From NCBI GenBank assembly GCA_013373625.1, contig JABXHM010000018.1:62001-126000 (forward strand): a stretch of 64,000 bases of DNA, given 5' to 3'. The stretch is from Alteromonadaceae bacterium. Its GTDB lineage: Bacteria > Pseudomonadota > Gammaproteobacteria > Enterobacterales > Alteromonadaceae. A program made the position numbers and the translations under genes. The notes under the pieces were generated by a model. It worked only from the letters and a program-made list of their open reading frames with translations. It was not told the DNA's origin and did not search any database. Positions 28,344 through 38,768 of the stretch are shown piece by piece; position 1 is the first letter of the stretch; each line of letters begins with the position of its first letter.

Positions 28344-28794
28344 TATTGTATGCTATTACACATACGTTTAAGTATAGTTCGAAGTAAGTTTTGTTATAAA
28401 AACAGGGTTTAATGGCGTTAATTTTCAGTAAAAAGTCGTAGTTGTAAAGGCTATCCGATTAAACTGGGTTAACAATCTGCGAACACTATTTATTGCGCCG
28501 ACTGAAGGCAGCATAAAATAGCAGTCGTCTCCCGCCACTATCAGGTTTAGACAATCAGGTTAGAAATGTACCATATTATTTGGTGTCGGGGGATGCTAAC
28601 AGTTGAAAAGCAGAAAAGTCTTTTGCAGGTGGTTTGCATTATCTATTTGATGCGTCGTAACCGAAAAATACGGCCCATACGGGCTAGTAGTAACTGTCGT
28701 CAGTATACGGAGTATGGCCGCTAACAAACTGCGCTGGGGAACCCGGAGAACGCCCTCCGCGTTTCCGGGATACAGCAGTTTCCTCAAGCGGGTA
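28344..28794. other. Intergenic stretch without a convincing gene
   Basis: About 450 bp between ilvE and the SYLF lipoprotein gene. A 63-codon open frame on the minus strand (28596-28787) lacks a ribosome site and family resemblance. A bulged 11-bp hairpin lies at 28742-28769 (CCCGG at the base), just after the SYLF stop; it has no T tract but may end that transcript. The ilvE promoter must lie near 28330-28400. Confidence 0.5.
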
Positions 28795-29370
28795 TTAGTT
28801 CAGTTCTTTATCTTTCCAGAATTTGGTGCCTTTTACAGTTGCCTGAAGTGCCAGACCGCTTTCAGTCATGCTGTATACTGTGACATCACCAACATAGCCT
28901 TCACCATCTAATGAGCCGCCTTTACTACCGGCTTTAGCCGTCGCGTCAGCATTGCCGCCAGCAGTCCAGCCATGTTCAATAAAGTAATTCATGGCTGCCT
29001 GTGTGTGGAAAATCATAACAATTCGGTAATCTTTGGCGCCAAGACCCAAACCAACGCCTCCTTCGGCCATATTCATATATGTTTTTGCGCCGGTTTGGTT
29101 GTTGTTGACAACACCATAGCCTGTGCCTGCAGCAAAAAAGATAACATTAATGTTGGCATTGCTAAATACTGCATAACCGGCGGAGCTGGCTACTTGCGAA
29201 CGGGTGTCCGGTTTTTCCCGGTATAGCCTGGTAAGCGCCTGTTCCTGCATAGTCAGTATGGCTTGGCGCTTTTCTGCGACAGTTCCACTGCCCATTGAGG
29301 CGCAGCCAATCAGAGAAAACAGCACAATTATCAGGCTGCCGGTTTGAAACAATTGTTTTAGCTTTAACAT
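28795..29370 (-). CDS. SYLF/YSC84-domain lipoprotein
   Basis: 191 residues. An N-terminal lipoprotein signal ends in LIGCASMG, with Cys23 as the expected lipidation site. The mature part (about 40-190) matches the SYLF/YSC84 lipid-binding fold: SSAGYAVFSNANINVIFFAA, GTGYGVV, MNMAEGGVGLGLGAKDYRIV and the closing GLALQATVKGTKFW. Bacterial members are small, glycine-rich envelope proteins of uncertain function. It is monocistronic. Confidence 0.88.
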   Translation of the reverse strand: MLKLKQLFQTGSLIIVLFSLIGCASMGSGTVAEKRQAILTMQEQALTRLYREKPDTRSQVASSAGYAVFSNANINVIFFAAGTGYGVVNNNQTGAKTYMNMAEGGVGLGLGAKDYRIVMIFHTQAAMNYFIEHGWTAGGNADATAKAGSKGGSLDGEGYVGDVTVYSMTESGLALQATVKGTKFWKDKELN

Positions 29371-29631
29371 AGTGGCTCCATTAAGTTACTAATAACCGGG
29401 TGGCAACGGCGGCGTTGCATTCCTTTTCAGTCATGTGTGCAGATTTTAGTCCTGCTGCAACTGATGAGTATAGCAATTAATAAAGCAATCATTATGCCGA
29501 TTACTGCATGCCTTTTACTACATTAAAGCGTGTGGTGAATGATGAACTACATTGCAATGAAAGAGATGGGCGGCTTTCCCGGAGAGTAGCGTGTGGCACC
29601 TCCGGGATAACCTGTTGCTTATTGATAAGCG

Positions 29632-30978
29632 TTAACTATTACGGCTGAAATTCTCGAAATCCACTTCTTCTTGTTTTGCGCCGGCATTCGGGTCATTAAA
29701 CATGGCTTCGTCTAATTCACCTTCTGACTTGGCAATAATGGTCGCAACGGTGCAGTCACCGGTAATATTTACCGCTGTGCGGGTCATATCGAGTAAGCGG
29801 TCAACACCAATTATTAAGGCAATGCCCTCTACCGGCAGATTAACTTGCTGTAATACCATGGCAAGCATAATTAAACCGACCCCTGGTACGCCGGCAGTTC
29901 CTATCGAGGCGAGGGTGGCAGTGAGAACAACCATAACGTAATCACCCACGCTTAAATCAACCGCAAAATACTGCGCAATAAAGACCGTTGCCACGCCTTG
30001 CATGATTGCCGTACCGTCCATGTTAATAGTGGCGCCAAGGGGCAGGGTGAATGAGGAAACAGACTTGCCAACACCGAGTTTATTGCGTGCTGTTTCAATA
30101 GTGACAGGCAGGGTGGCGCTGCTGCTTGACGTACTGAAAGCAAAAATGGCCGCGTCGCGCATTTTTTGCATTAGGATCAAAGGACTCAAGCCTGTAAACA
30201 GCTTTAATAAAATCGGGTAGGTTACTAATCCATGAATCGCTAATACCACCAGAACTAAGCAAAAATACCATGCCAGACTAATGATAGTATCGTAGCCGGT
30301 AGTGGCGAAGAGTTTTGCCATCAGTACAAATACCCCATACGGTGCAAGGTTCATAATGATGGTTACCAAACGCATAATGATGGCATTGATGTCTTCAAAA
30401 AATGCCGCGACGCGTTTGCCTGCATCACCGGACATGGCCATTGCCACGCCAAATAATACTGCAAATATGATGATCTGAAGCATGTTGCCCTGCGCCATCG
30501 CATTGATAGGGTTGGTAGGAAACATATTGAGGATAACATCGGATAAAGGCGGTGCCTGCGTTGCCGTATAGTTTGCTTCGGTAACGACATCGACACCTGC
30601 ACCTGGCTGCACCAGAATGGCTGCAACAATTGCCAGCGTAATGGCTATACAGGTGGTTAAAATATACAAGCTGATGGATTTAATGCCAAGACGACCCAGT
30701 TTGCTGGGCTCGCTCAAACTACTGGTACCGCATATTAGTGAAACAAATACTAGGGGCACGACCAGCATTTTAAGGCTGGAAATAAATATTTGCCCAAGGG
30801 TCGAAAATATACCATCTATTAGAATGTTATACGTGGAAACCTCCACGGAAAATATCGAAAAGCGTAAATCTCCGCTATCATCAGAGATGAGCTGAAGTAG
30901 CGCACCAATGACGATTCCGGCCACCATACCGATAAATATTCGTGCAGTTAAACTGAGCTTATGTGAAGACTGAGACAT
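29632..30978 (-). CDS. Dicarboxylate/amino acid:cation symporter (DAACS family)
   Basis: 448 residues with about eight membrane helices and two re-entrant loops. Family motifs are clear: the serine-rich loop STSSSSATLPVTIETARNKL, the substrate/sodium motif NMDGTAIMQG, and GVPGVGLIMLAMVLQQV with DRLLDMTRTAVN. It takes up glutamate, aspartate or C4-dicarboxylates with sodium or protons. The C-terminal tail is acidic and short. It is monocistronic. The sequence does not distinguish GltP, GltS-like or DctA substrate choice. Confidence 0.9.
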   Translation of the reverse strand: MSQSSHKLSLTARIFIGMVAGIVIGALLQLISDDSGDLRFSIFSVEVSTYNILIDGIFSTLGQIFISSLKMLVVPLVFVSLICGTSSLSEPSKLGRLGIKSISLYILTTCIAITLAIVAAILVQPGAGVDVVTEANYTATQAPPLSDVILNMFPTNPINAMAQGNMLQIIIFAVLFGVAMAMSGDAGKRVAAFFEDINAIIMRLVTIIMNLAPYGVFVLMAKLFATTGYDTIISLAWYFCLVLVVLAIHGLVTYPILLKLFTGLSPLILMQKMRDAAIFAFSTSSSSATLPVTIETARNKLGVGKSVSSFTLPLGATINMDGTAIMQGVATVFIAQYFAVDLSVGDYVMVVLTATLASIGTAGVPGVGLIMLAMVLQQVNLPVEGIALIIGVDRLLDMTRTAVNITGDCTVATIIAKSEGELDEAMFNDPNAGAKQEEVDFENFSRNS

Positions 30979-31090
30979 GTAAATTCCCTGAAATGTTATT
31001 TTATTTATAGTTCATGGTTAGTGTGCCAGATTCATAGCAGTTTTAAATACTAAAAATGACCCAATCACGGTAAAGAGGTCCAGGAAGACG

Positions 31091-33331
31091 ATGAAAATGA
31101 TATCTCTACGCTTATTAACCGCCCTAAGCACACTATTTATACTAGTTGCCTGTGGCGGCGGGGGTTCAGTATCAAGAGATGATAACCCCGGCGTTCCTCC
31201 AACAACACCGACGCCAACGCCGACGTATTCAATTAACCTCGCAATTACCGATAATGCAGGTACAGCAACCTCAGCTCTGAGCGCAGATACGCCGCTGATG
31301 ATGAGCGCAACAGTTACTGACGGTAACGGGAATCCTGTGAATGGAGAAGTTGTGACCTTTAGTTTTTCAGTGGAGAACCTCGCGCGCTTTTCTACCGATA
31401 CCGGCACCGCACTGACCAACAGTGAAGGCATTGCCACCATCGGCTTAATTGTTGGCGAACTATCGGGCAGCGGTATGGTTGTAGCCACCTTATCAAGCGG
31501 AGAGTCGGCGCAAATTGGCTTTACCTCCAGTGGCACCGTTGCTACCGAAGATACGCCAGTTTCACTGGAAGTTTTTGCCAGCCGGTCACAGCTCAGTTCA
31601 GGGGGCAACGACGAAGTTGATATATGGGCAGTGGTTAAAAACGATCAGAATATTCTACTTGAAGGCGTAGCGGTGTCGTTTTCTGCCGACAATAACGCCG
31701 CAATTGTCGAAATCCAGCCCGTTACTGATGCCAACGGGCAGGCCAATGTTAAGTTACGTACCGGTAACAATAAAGACTGGCGCACGGTACGTGTGACAGC
31801 AACTGTAGCCGGGCAACAAACCCTGAGTGGTTTTGTGTTAGTGGACATAGTGGGCACAGACGTCGTTATTAATGGTGCCAAATCGGCAATCATTGGCGAT
31901 AGCGTGAGTGTAACGCTGAACCTGCAGGACTCCGAGAATGTGGGTATAGCCAATGAACAAATAACCCTGCAGGTGACCGATCAGGACGACAATGTTGTGA
32001 CGGCTGAAACGCTGAGTGATGCCTCACCTGAAACCAATGGCGACGGACGCGCAATGGTTACCTTTACCGCTCCGGCAGCCGGCACTTACTCATTGGTTGC
32101 CTCTGCGCTGAACTTTCAAACCAGGCCTTTTACTATCGAAGTTCAACAGGATGAATTTGTATTTGTGGATCCGCCTGATATCAGTAATGTTGAAGACGAT
32201 ATTGATTTAAACACGGACTTTCCTCTGCAGGTAGCCTGGTTGCGCGATGCGAACCCTTTCGCTGGTGGTACGGTTAGTTTTGCCATATCACGTGGCACTA
32301 TTGTGAGTGCTGATTCGGTAACTGATGCGGCAGGTATCGCAGATATAACAGTACGTTCTGATAATGCAGGATTAGCAACCATTTCAGCAACGGGCACCGA
32401 TGGTGCCGGTATTGAAGTGTCCACGCAAATTCAAATAGCCTTCATCGCGAATGATGCTGATACGATAACCGTTGATGCTACGCCGGATTCAATTGGACCC
32501 GACGGCCAGACCAGCACCATTTCAGCTGTGGTACTCGATGCAGATGGTAACCGGGTACGCAATAAACTGGTTAATTTTGAAGTGAGCGATGTGTCTAACG
32601 GTAATCTCACCGACGCTCAGAGCCGCACTGATCGCCGCGGCATCGCCACCACTGTGTATGAGTCAAATGCCGTGAGTACGTATCAAAGCATTGAGGTCAG
32701 AGCCTATGTCAATGACGATCAAGAAGTGAGTGACAGTGTCAGACTAACCGTTGGCGATCGCCCTTTTGATATTACCTTAGGGACCGGTAATCTGATTGAG
32801 TCGCCACAACAGTCTTCCTACAGTAAAGAATTTTCAGTCTTTGTGACGGACGCCGATTCGAACCCGGTAAGTGATGCAGCGCTGACCTTTAGTGCCACCC
32901 CTGTAGCGGTAACTGAGACTGGCAATTCAGCCTTTTATAAAGGGTACTGGATGTGGAATGAAGATGATTCAATTTATTACGCAGTGGTTACAGCCAGTTG
33001 CCCAAGCGAAGATGCCAATGGTAACGGTCGCCTTGATGTTGGTGAAGATCTCAATGGTGATGGTCAGCTAACACCGGGCAATGTTGCCGCTATTGATGCA
33101 GATGCGGCAACCGATGAAAATGGTCAGGCACTGATCGAACTGAATTACCCGCGCCAATATGGTCATTGGGTTCAGTTAACGCTGAGTGCCCGTGGGGAGT
33201 CGTCAGGCACAGAGTCGGTGGATTCCATGAATTATCAGTTAGGCGTTTCTTCAGAGGACCGCAGTAATCAGGGCTCACCACCACCGGCCAGTCCTTGGGG
33301 CAGCAGTACGAACTGTGCAGACACCCTGTAA
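31091..33331 (+). CDS. Large Ig-repeat (Big_1/invasin-like) surface lipoprotein
   Basis: 746 residues. The signal peptide ends in FILVACGGGG, so Cys18 or so should be lipidated. A Pro/Thr linker (PPTTPTPTPTY) leads to about six Ig-like units, each with the invasin-type pattern V-x-D-x-x-G-N-x-V-x-x-x-x-V-x-F (for example TVTDGNGNPVNGEVVTFSF and VVLDADGNRVRNKLVNFEV). Near residues 640-665 are two calcium-loop-like segments, DANGNGRLDVGE and DLNGDGQLTPGN. It is probably an outer-membrane-anchored adhesion or scaffold protein. Single gene, closed by a bidirectional terminator. Confidence 0.85.
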   Translation: MKMISLRLLTALSTLFILVACGGGGSVSRDDNPGVPPTTPTPTPTYSINLAITDNAGTATSALSADTPLMMSATVTDGNGNPVNGEVVTFSFSVENLARFSTDTGTALTNSEGIATIGLIVGELSGSGMVVATLSSGESAQIGFTSSGTVATEDTPVSLEVFASRSQLSSGGNDEVDIWAVVKNDQNILLEGVAVSFSADNNAAIVEIQPVTDANGQANVKLRTGNNKDWRTVRVTATVAGQQTLSGFVLVDIVGTDVVINGAKSAIIGDSVSVTLNLQDSENVGIANEQITLQVTDQDDNVVTAETLSDASPETNGDGRAMVTFTAPAAGTYSLVASALNFQTRPFTIEVQQDEFVFVDPPDISNVEDDIDLNTDFPLQVAWLRDANPFAGGTVSFAISRGTIVSADSVTDAAGIADITVRSDNAGLATISATGTDGAGIEVSTQIQIAFIANDADTITVDATPDSIGPDGQTSTISAVVLDADGNRVRNKLVNFEVSDVSNGNLTDAQSRTDRRGIATTVYESNAVSTYQSIEVRAYVNDDQEVSDSVRLTVGDRPFDITLGTGNLIESPQQSSYSKEFSVFVTDADSNPVSDAALTFSATPVAVTETGNSAFYKGYWMWNEDDSIYYAVVTASCPSEDANGNGRLDVGEDLNGDGQLTPGNVAAIDADAATDENGQALIELNYPRQYGHWVQLTLSARGESSGTESVDSMNYQLGVSSEDRSNQGSPPPASPWGSSTNCADTL

Positions 33332-33363
33332 TCAGTGATGTCATAAATAGTGATGTCAGGATC

Positions 33364-33392
33364 AAAAACGCCCACATTAGTGGGCGTTTTTA
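33364..33392. terminator. Bidirectional terminator
   Basis: AAAAACGCCCAC (33364-33375) pairs with GTGGGCGTTTTT (33380-33391) around ATTA. The T run works on the plus strand for the Ig-lipoprotein gene and the A run gives a T tract for convergent astB on the minus strand. Confidence 0.9.
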
Positions 33393-33440
33393 TTGTTGCT
33401 TTACGAAGCGAATACTCATTACTGGCAGGCGGTTACCTCA

Positions 33441-34781
33441 TTAGTTTTGTTGGAATGGGTAAACCGAACCTAATTTGAGCAGTTGGGTTAACTCATCCAG
33501 TGCGGCACGAGACTCCATTAGCAGTTGTGGGTCGCAAAGATCCTGCTCGGTTAAGCGGTCGCGGTAGTGTTTATCTACCCAGCTATTCAGTTTAGTAAAC
33601 AATGCGTCGTTCATAATGGTGTTAGGATTTACCGCCGCTAGTTCGCTGTCGGTCAAGGCTACCCGTAAGCGCAGGCACGCCGGGCCGCCACCGTTACGCA
33701 TGCTCTGTTTTACGTCAAAATAATTTACGCTTTTAATGGGCGTGTCACGGCTGGTCAGCTCTGCCAGGTAATTGGCCACTGTGCTATTTTCCTGACATTC
33801 AGACGGTGCGATGATGGTCATGTTTCCATCGGGAAGCGTTAACAACTGGGTGTTAAATAAGTAGGTTTTAATCGCATCTGTCAAACCCACTTCGCTGCTT
33901 TTAACTTCAATAAAGTGCAGCGGCTTATTGCCAAACTTACGGCGAATTTCATCGAGCGCAGCCTGGGTATTATGAAAGGCCAGTTCATGATAAAACAAGA
34001 CATTCTGGTTGCCTACTGCAATCACGTCATTGTGAAACACGCCCTGATCAATCACCTCAGGGTTTTGTTGTACATACACCACAGAATCGTCGTCGAGGCC
34101 GTGTAATCTGGCGACCGCCTGACAGGCTTCAAACGTTTGCCGCGCCGGGTATTTAACCGGTTGGGGTAAATCGTGGCGGAAAGCATGACGGCCGTATACA
34201 AAGACCTCTATACCCGCGTGTCCATAGGCGCTGCACAATCTGGTGTGGTTAGCGGCGCCTTCGTCACCGAAATGATCGTTGTCGGGGAGGTGGGTATGAT
34301 GGGCAAAATGACGGCTATTTGCAAAAGTGGCTTTTAAAATATTGCCGGTTACCTGCGGTTCGAGAGAACGGTGAAACTTATTAGTAAGATTAGCCGGGGT
34401 AAAATGAACACGGCCATCGGCAGTGTCTGCACTTGGCGACACGGTTGCGGCATTGGCTGTCCACATACTGGAGGCGGAGCAACACGCGAGGAATACCTCT
34501 CTGGCTTGCTGTGCGGCCTGCTCAAGGACTTTCGTGTCGCTGCCAGCAAATCCTAACCTGCGCAGCATTGCAACGTCTGGGCGCTCCTGAGGCGCTAATA
34601 CGCCCTGTACCATGCCCATATCGGCAAGCGCCTTCATTTTTTGCAAGCCTTGTTTAGCTGCTTCCTGCGGATTACTCACGGCATTGGCGTTAGAAAAAGA
34701 CGCCACATTACCAAATGATAACCCGGCATAATTGTGGGTTGGGCCTACCAGTCCGTCAAAATTTGCTTCACAATATTGCAT
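33441..34781 (-). CDS. astB: N-succinylarginine dihydrolase
   Basis: 446 residues, matching E. coli AstB (447). It splits N-succinylarginine into N-succinylornithine, two ammonia and CO2 in the arginine succinyltransferase pathway. The N-terminus [20 protein letters not shown] is diagnostic, and [11 protein letters not shown] near the C-terminus carries the catalytic Cys region. The other ast genes (astC, astA, astD, astE) are not in this window; a detached astB near topA is also familiar from other Alteromonadales as I recall. It is monocistronic. Confidence 0.95.
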   Translation of the reverse strand: MQYCEANFDGLVGPTHNYAGLSFGNVASFSNANAVSNPQEAAKQGLQKMKALADMGMVQGVLAPQERPDVAMLRRLGFAGSDTKVLEQAAQQAREVFLACCSASSMWTANAATVSPSADTADGRVHFTPANLTNKFHRSLEPQVTGNILKATFANSRHFAHHTHLPDNDHFGDEGAANHTRLCSAYGHAGIEVFVYGRHAFRHDLPQPVKYPARQTFEACQAVARLHGLDDDSVVYVQQNPEVIDQGVFHNDVIAVGNQNVLFYHELAFHNTQAALDEIRRKFGNKPLHFIEVKSSEVGLTDAIKTYLFNTQLLTLPDGNMTIIAPSECQENSTVANYLAELTSRDTPIKSVNYFDVKQSMRNGGGPACLRLRVALTDSELAAVNPNTIMNDALFTKLNSWVDKHYRDRLTEQDLCDPQLLMESRAALDELTQLLKLGSVYPFQQN

Positions 34782-35147
34782 TACAACCTGCCTTGTTTAT
34801 GTTGCACTTCGCTTTGCCATGCCTGATAACGCTATGTTATGCATAATTGGCTGGCTATAACGCTGTTCTCATCGCGTTAGATGTTGTATTTTAACCTGTT
34901 ATTTTAAGTAACCTGGCGCATTATACGTGTTTTAATCATGCTGCCAATCCGCTTGCTCAAAATATGGTCTATTATAACGGTGCAAAAAACATTCTTTGCG
35001 AATAAGTATGAAGAAGAACTTGTTTTCCATTCACTTTGTAGATATATCTTAAAAAAAGAAGCGCCAGACTCTGTGAGTGAAATTGCCTAATTTTCTTCCT
35101 GGCTAGACATCAAAAAATTAATTTATTCAAAGGTTTAATCTTTATTT
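34782..35147. other. astB-topA divergent intergenic region
   Basis: 366 bp with no gene. It must contain the promoters of both divergent genes. It is AT-rich toward topA (TATTATAA near 34972-34980, and a run of A at 35051-35057). A 10-bp palindrome TTATGCATAA lies at 34837-34846. I cannot fix either promoter with confidence. Confidence 0.5.
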
Positions 35148-37781
35148 ATGACCAAATCACTAGTCATAGTCGAGTCACCGGCCAAAGCGAAAACAATAAA
35201 TAAATATCTCGGTAAAAATTTTATTGTGAAATCTTCGGTTGGCCACGTTCGTGACCTGCCTACCAAGGCGCTTGGTAAGGTAGAACCTAAAAAACCGGCT
35301 AAAGAACTGAAAACATATTCCGACGAGGATAAAGCCCAGTATCTGCGCGAATATGAGTATAAAAAATTGGTCGACCGCATGGGGGTGGATCCTCAGCACG
35401 ACTGGAAAGCCCATTATCAGGTGCTTGAAGGCAAAGAAAAAGTAGTCAATGAACTAAAAAAACTGGCTAAAGATGCTGACACTATCTATCTCGCAACCGA
35501 TTTGGACCGCGAGGGGGAAGCGATTGCCTGGCATTTACAGGAAATTCTGGGCCAGAAAGGGAAAACCTACCAACGGGTAGTGTTTAACGAAATTACCAAA
35601 AACGCGATTAAAGAAGCGTTTGAGCATCCTGGTGATGTCAATCAGGATCGCGTTGAAGCGCAGCAAGCCCGTCGTTTTCTTGATCGGGTCGTTGGCTTTA
35701 TGGTGTCGCCACTGCTGTGGAAAAAGATTGCCCGGGGGTTGTCAGCAGGGCGTGTTCAGTCGGTAGCTGTGCGCCTGGTGGTTGAGCGTGAACGAGAAAT
35801 TAAAGCGTTCGTTCCCGAAGAGTTCTGGGATGTTCATGCTGACTTAACGACGGCTGCCAGTGATGCATTGCGCATGCAGGTGGTGCGCGAAGGTGACAAA
35901 CCCTTCAAGCCGGTTAATAAAGCACAAACTGATGCGGCACTGGCGGCGCTCAAACCGGCCGATTACGAAGTCGTTAGCCGTGAATCCAAGCCAACCCAGA
36001 GCCGACCTTCTGCACCGTTCATTACCTCTACACTGCAACAGGCAGCCAGTACACGTTTGGGCTTTGGTGTGAAGAAGACCATGATGATGGCTCAGCGCCT
36101 GTATGAAGCTGGCCACATTACCTACATGCGTACTGACTCAACGAATTTAAGTCAGGAAGCACTGGGCGCGTGTCGTGATTACATTGATGATAATTTTGGT
36201 GACAAATATTTACCGTCATCGCCAATCCGCTATGGTAGCAAAGAGGGCGCACAGGAAGCTCACGAAGCGATTCGGCCTTCTAATGTTAATACCCTTGCTG
36301 CAAGTCTCAAAGACATGGAGCGTGACGCACAGCGCCTGTATGAATTGATTTGGCGGCAGTTTGTGGCGTGTCAGATGACACCAGCAAAATATGATGCGAC
36401 AACCATTAAAGTAAAAGCGGGCGATTTTGAGTTGGTGGCTAAAGGTCGCGTACTGAAATTTGACGGCTGGACGAGGGTACAACCTCAAAAGAGTAAAAAA
36501 GGCGACGAAGACAAATTATTACCCGACGTGAAACAAGGCGATAATCTGGCGTTGCAAGCGCTGGATCCGAAGCAACATTTCACTAAGCCTGTGGCGCGTT
36601 TTAATGAAGCATCGCTGGTTAAAGAACTGGAAAAGCGCGGCATTGGTCGTCCATCTACCTATGCCAGCATTATTTCCACTATTCAGGATCGCGGTTACGT
36701 TCGACTTGAAAATAAACGTTTTTATGCTGAAAAAATGGGCGAAATCGTCACTGACCGTTTGATGGAAAACTTCGATGGTCTGATGAACTATGACTTTACC
36801 GCCAACATGGAGCAGCGGCTTGATGAAATAGCCGAAGGGCATGATAACTGGAAAAACGTTCTCGACAAATTTTACAGCGATTTTTATAGCAAGCTGTTAC
36901 AGGCCGAACAAGATCCCGACAAGGGCGGAATGCGACCTAATCAGGCGCTGCCAGTAGATATTGAGTGTAGTAAATGTGGTCGGCCGATGAACGTTCGCAC
37001 TGCCAGTACGGGCGTGTTTTTAGGCTGTTCAGGCTATAATCTGCCGCCCAAAGAGCGTTGTACCAACACCATGAACCTCACGCCGGGTGACGAAGTGGTT
37101 GCGGTGGACAATGACGATGAACAGGAAACAGAAGATTTACGCGCTAAACGCCGCTGTGGCGAATGCGGCACGGCAATGGACAGTTATCTGGTTGATGAAA
37201 CGCGTAAGTTACATGTGTGCGGTAATTCACCGGCGTGTCCGGGTACCTATGTCGAGCAAGGCACATTTAAAATCAAAGGGTATGACGGCCCACTGATTGA
37301 GTGTGACAAGTGCGGCAGCGATATGGAACTTAAAAACGGCCGTTTTGGTAAGTATTTTGATTGTACCAACAGCGAATGTAAAAATACCCGCAAATTGCTG
37401 CGCAGCGGTGAGCCGGCTCCTCCGAAGGAAGATCCGGTGGATTTACCAGAATTACCCTGTGAAAAAAGCGATGCGCATTTTATGCTTCGTGATGGCGCTT
37501 CCGGTATTTTCCTGGCCGCGCATAATTTCCCGAAATCCCGGGAAACCCGTGCTCCTAAAGTTGAGGAGCTGGCTCGATTCAGAGAGAGAATTTCGCCCAA
37601 GTTTTACTACCTGGCTGATGCACCGCCCAAAGATCCAAAGGGGAATTCGTCGATTGTCCGGTTTAGTCGTAAGACAAAGCAGCAGTATGTAATGTCTGAA
37701 GATGAAAAAGGGAAAGCAACCGGCTGGTCAGCCTGGTATCAGGATGGCAAGTGGCAGGAAAAAGACACCAAAAAGAAATAA
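35148..37781 (+). CDS. topA: DNA topoisomerase I
   Basis: 877 residues. The TOPRIM domain (about 1-150) has [18 protein letters not shown] and the acidic [13 protein letters not shown]. The active-site tyrosine is in [10 protein letters not shown] (Tyr326). Three C-terminal four-cysteine zinc ribbons follow (starting about 605, 660 and 710: [24 protein letters not shown]), then winged-tail repeats. It relaxes negative supercoils. Length is close to E. coli TopA (865). It is followed after 15 nt by the DUF2058 gene, with a shared terminator. Confidence 0.97.
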   Translation: MTKSLVIVESPAKAKTINKYLGKNFIVKSSVGHVRDLPTKALGKVEPKKPAKELKTYSDEDKAQYLREYEYKKLVDRMGVDPQHDWKAHYQVLEGKEKVVNELKKLAKDADTIYLATDLDREGEAIAWHLQEILGQKGKTYQRVVFNEITKNAIKEAFEHPGDVNQDRVEAQQARRFLDRVVGFMVSPLLWKKIARGLSAGRVQSVAVRLVVEREREIKAFVPEEFWDVHADLTTAASDALRMQVVREGDKPFKPVNKAQTDAALAALKPADYEVVSRESKPTQSRPSAPFITSTLQQAASTRLGFGVKKTMMMAQRLYEAGHITYMRTDSTNLSQEALGACRDYIDDNFGDKYLPSSPIRYGSKEGAQEAHEAIRPSNVNTLAASLKDMERDAQRLYELIWRQFVACQMTPAKYDATTIKVKAGDFELVAKGRVLKFDGWTRVQPQKSKKGDEDKLLPDVKQGDNLALQALDPKQHFTKPVARFNEASLVKELEKRGIGRPSTYASIISTIQDRGYVRLENKRFYAEKMGEIVTDRLMENFDGLMNYDFTANMEQRLDEIAEGHDNWKNVLDKFYSDFYSKLLQAEQDPDKGGMRPNQALPVDIECSKCGRPMNVRTASTGVFLGCSGYNLPPKERCTNTMNLTPGDEVVAVDNDDEQETEDLRAKRRCGECGTAMDSYLVDETRKLHVCGNSPACPGTYVEQGTFKIKGYDGPLIECDKCGSDMELKNGRFGKYFDCTNSECKNTRKLLRSGEPAPPKEDPVDLPELPCEKSDAHFMLRDGASGIFLAAHNFPKSRETRAPKVEELARFRERISPKFYYLADAPPKDPKGNSSIVRFSRKTKQQYVMSEDEKGKATGWSAWYQDGKWQEKDTKKK

Positions 37782-37796
37782 GCGGGTAAACAGTTA

Positions 37797-38345
37797 ATGG
37801 CATCTTTACAAGATCAGTTGCTCAAAGCGGGATTGGCCGATAAATCTAAGGCCAAGCAAGCCAGAGCCGACAAACGCAAAAAGCAAAAGTTAAAAAATAA
37901 GGGCGCAGTAGTTTCTGAGGACGAGAATAAACTGGCAGCTCAGCAAACCGCTGAAGCTAAGAAACAACGCGATCGTGAGCTAAACCAGCAGCGTCAGGCT
38001 GAGTTAGAGAAAAAAGCGGTCGTCGCGCAAATTAAGCAGTTGATCACCGTAAATCAGCAGCCCAAGGGTAAAGGCGATACGCTACTCAACTTTACTGATA
38101 ACAATGTGGTTAAACGCATGTATGTCAGTGAAGCGGTGCATAAGCTGGTGGTTGATGCCCGTTTAGCGGTGGTTAAACTGGATGATGACTATGCGCTTAT
38201 TCCAACCCCGGTTGCAGATAAGATCGCCGAACGAGATGAGAGTGTGGTGATATATCGCGCCGATTTACGTGAAGAGAACAAACAAAAATCAGCAGAGGAT
38301 GATTGGTACGCCGATTACGAAATCCCGGATGATTTAACCTGGTAA
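37797..38345 (+). CDS. DUF2058 (YaiL-like) protein
   Basis: 182 residues. A very basic, coiled N-terminal half (about 1-85: SLQDQLLKAGLADKSKAKQA, then alternating Lys, Gln and Glu) and a compact C-terminal part with NFTDNNVVKRMYVSE and DDWYADYEIPDDLTW. This matches the YaiL/DUF2058 family, often annotated as nucleoprotein or polynucleotide-associated protein. Function is not established. It lies 15 nt after topA and is probably co-transcribed. Confidence 0.88.
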   Translation: MASLQDQLLKAGLADKSKAKQARADKRKKQKLKNKGAVVSEDENKLAAQQTAEAKKQRDRELNQQRQAELEKKAVVAQIKQLITVNQQPKGKGDTLLNFTDNNVVKRMYVSEAVHKLVVDARLAVVKLDDDYALIPTPVADKIAERDESVVIYRADLREENKQKSAEDDWYADYEIPDDLTW

Positions 38346-38363
38346 CGCTTAGCTTTATAAAAT

Positions 38364-38397
38364 AATCCGCCCTGCATTAAAACAGGGCGGATTTTTG
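38364..38397 (+). terminator. Rho-independent terminator of the topA operon
   Basis: ATCCGCCCTG (38365-38374) pairs with CAGGGCGGAT (38383-38392) around CATTAAAA and is followed by TTTTTGTTT. It starts about 20 nt after the DUF2058 stop. Confidence 0.9.
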
Positions 38398-38499
38398 TTT
38401 TTCAGGGCTTACCAAATTCAATACTGGACATGTTTAATAGTGCCTGTTCGGACGTCTACCGGAAACTGTGTAATGAAAGGTATCAGCCAGTAAAAGCCA

Positions 38500-38751
38500 T
38501 CAATGCATACTAAGTCTTTGACAATCCAGTGTTTGATAAAACTGCTCTTTGATTGTTGTATCGTGTACAGAGAACGCCTTTGTTGTGGGACTTTCGGTAT
38601 TCAAACACACCTTAACGACATTGATGGGAGAATCGTTGGTCAGGTAAAAGCGGGCCGATGATGCCACTTCGTGCCAGTTGTAACATACACCGGCCGCCTG
38701 CAGGTCAGGTATCTTGTGCAGGGTATTAGACGAACAGCAGTAGCCAGGCAT
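38500..38751 (-). CDS. Possible small hypothetical protein, maybe frameshifted
   Basis: An 83-codon frame starts 17 nt after the stop of the phosphotransferase gene on the same strand. It has no strong ribosome site and I recognise no family. A second frame, shifted by +1, stays open past its stop from about 38593 to about 38420 and encodes a protein-like C-terminus (DGFYWLIPFITQFPVDVRTG). The two could be one gene broken near 38525, or both could be chance. The rest of this 420-bp gap holds only the topA-operon terminator. Confidence 0.25.
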   Translation of the reverse strand: MPGYCCSSNTLHKIPDLQAAGVCYNWHEVASSARFYLTNDSPINVVKVCLNTESPTTKAFSVHDTTIKEQFYQTLDCQRLSMH

Positions 38752-38768
38752 TGCTATCCGGGGGGCTG

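Noticed and set aside
28596..28787. 63-codon minus-strand frame between ilvE and the SYLF gene
   Set aside because: No ribosome site, no recognisable domain, and it includes the hairpin after the SYLF gene.
29577..29607. Inverted repeat TCCCGGAG/CTCCGGGA near the end of the symporter gene
   Set aside because: A terminator was considered, but there is no T run on the minus strand, and the similarity to the hairpin at 28742-28769 is too slight to call a repeat family.
31018..31608. 196-codon minus-strand frame across the start of the Ig-repeat lipoprotein
   Set aside because: It is antisense to a clear lipoprotein and Ig-repeat sequence and shows only Pro/Ser/Val-rich composition without a family.
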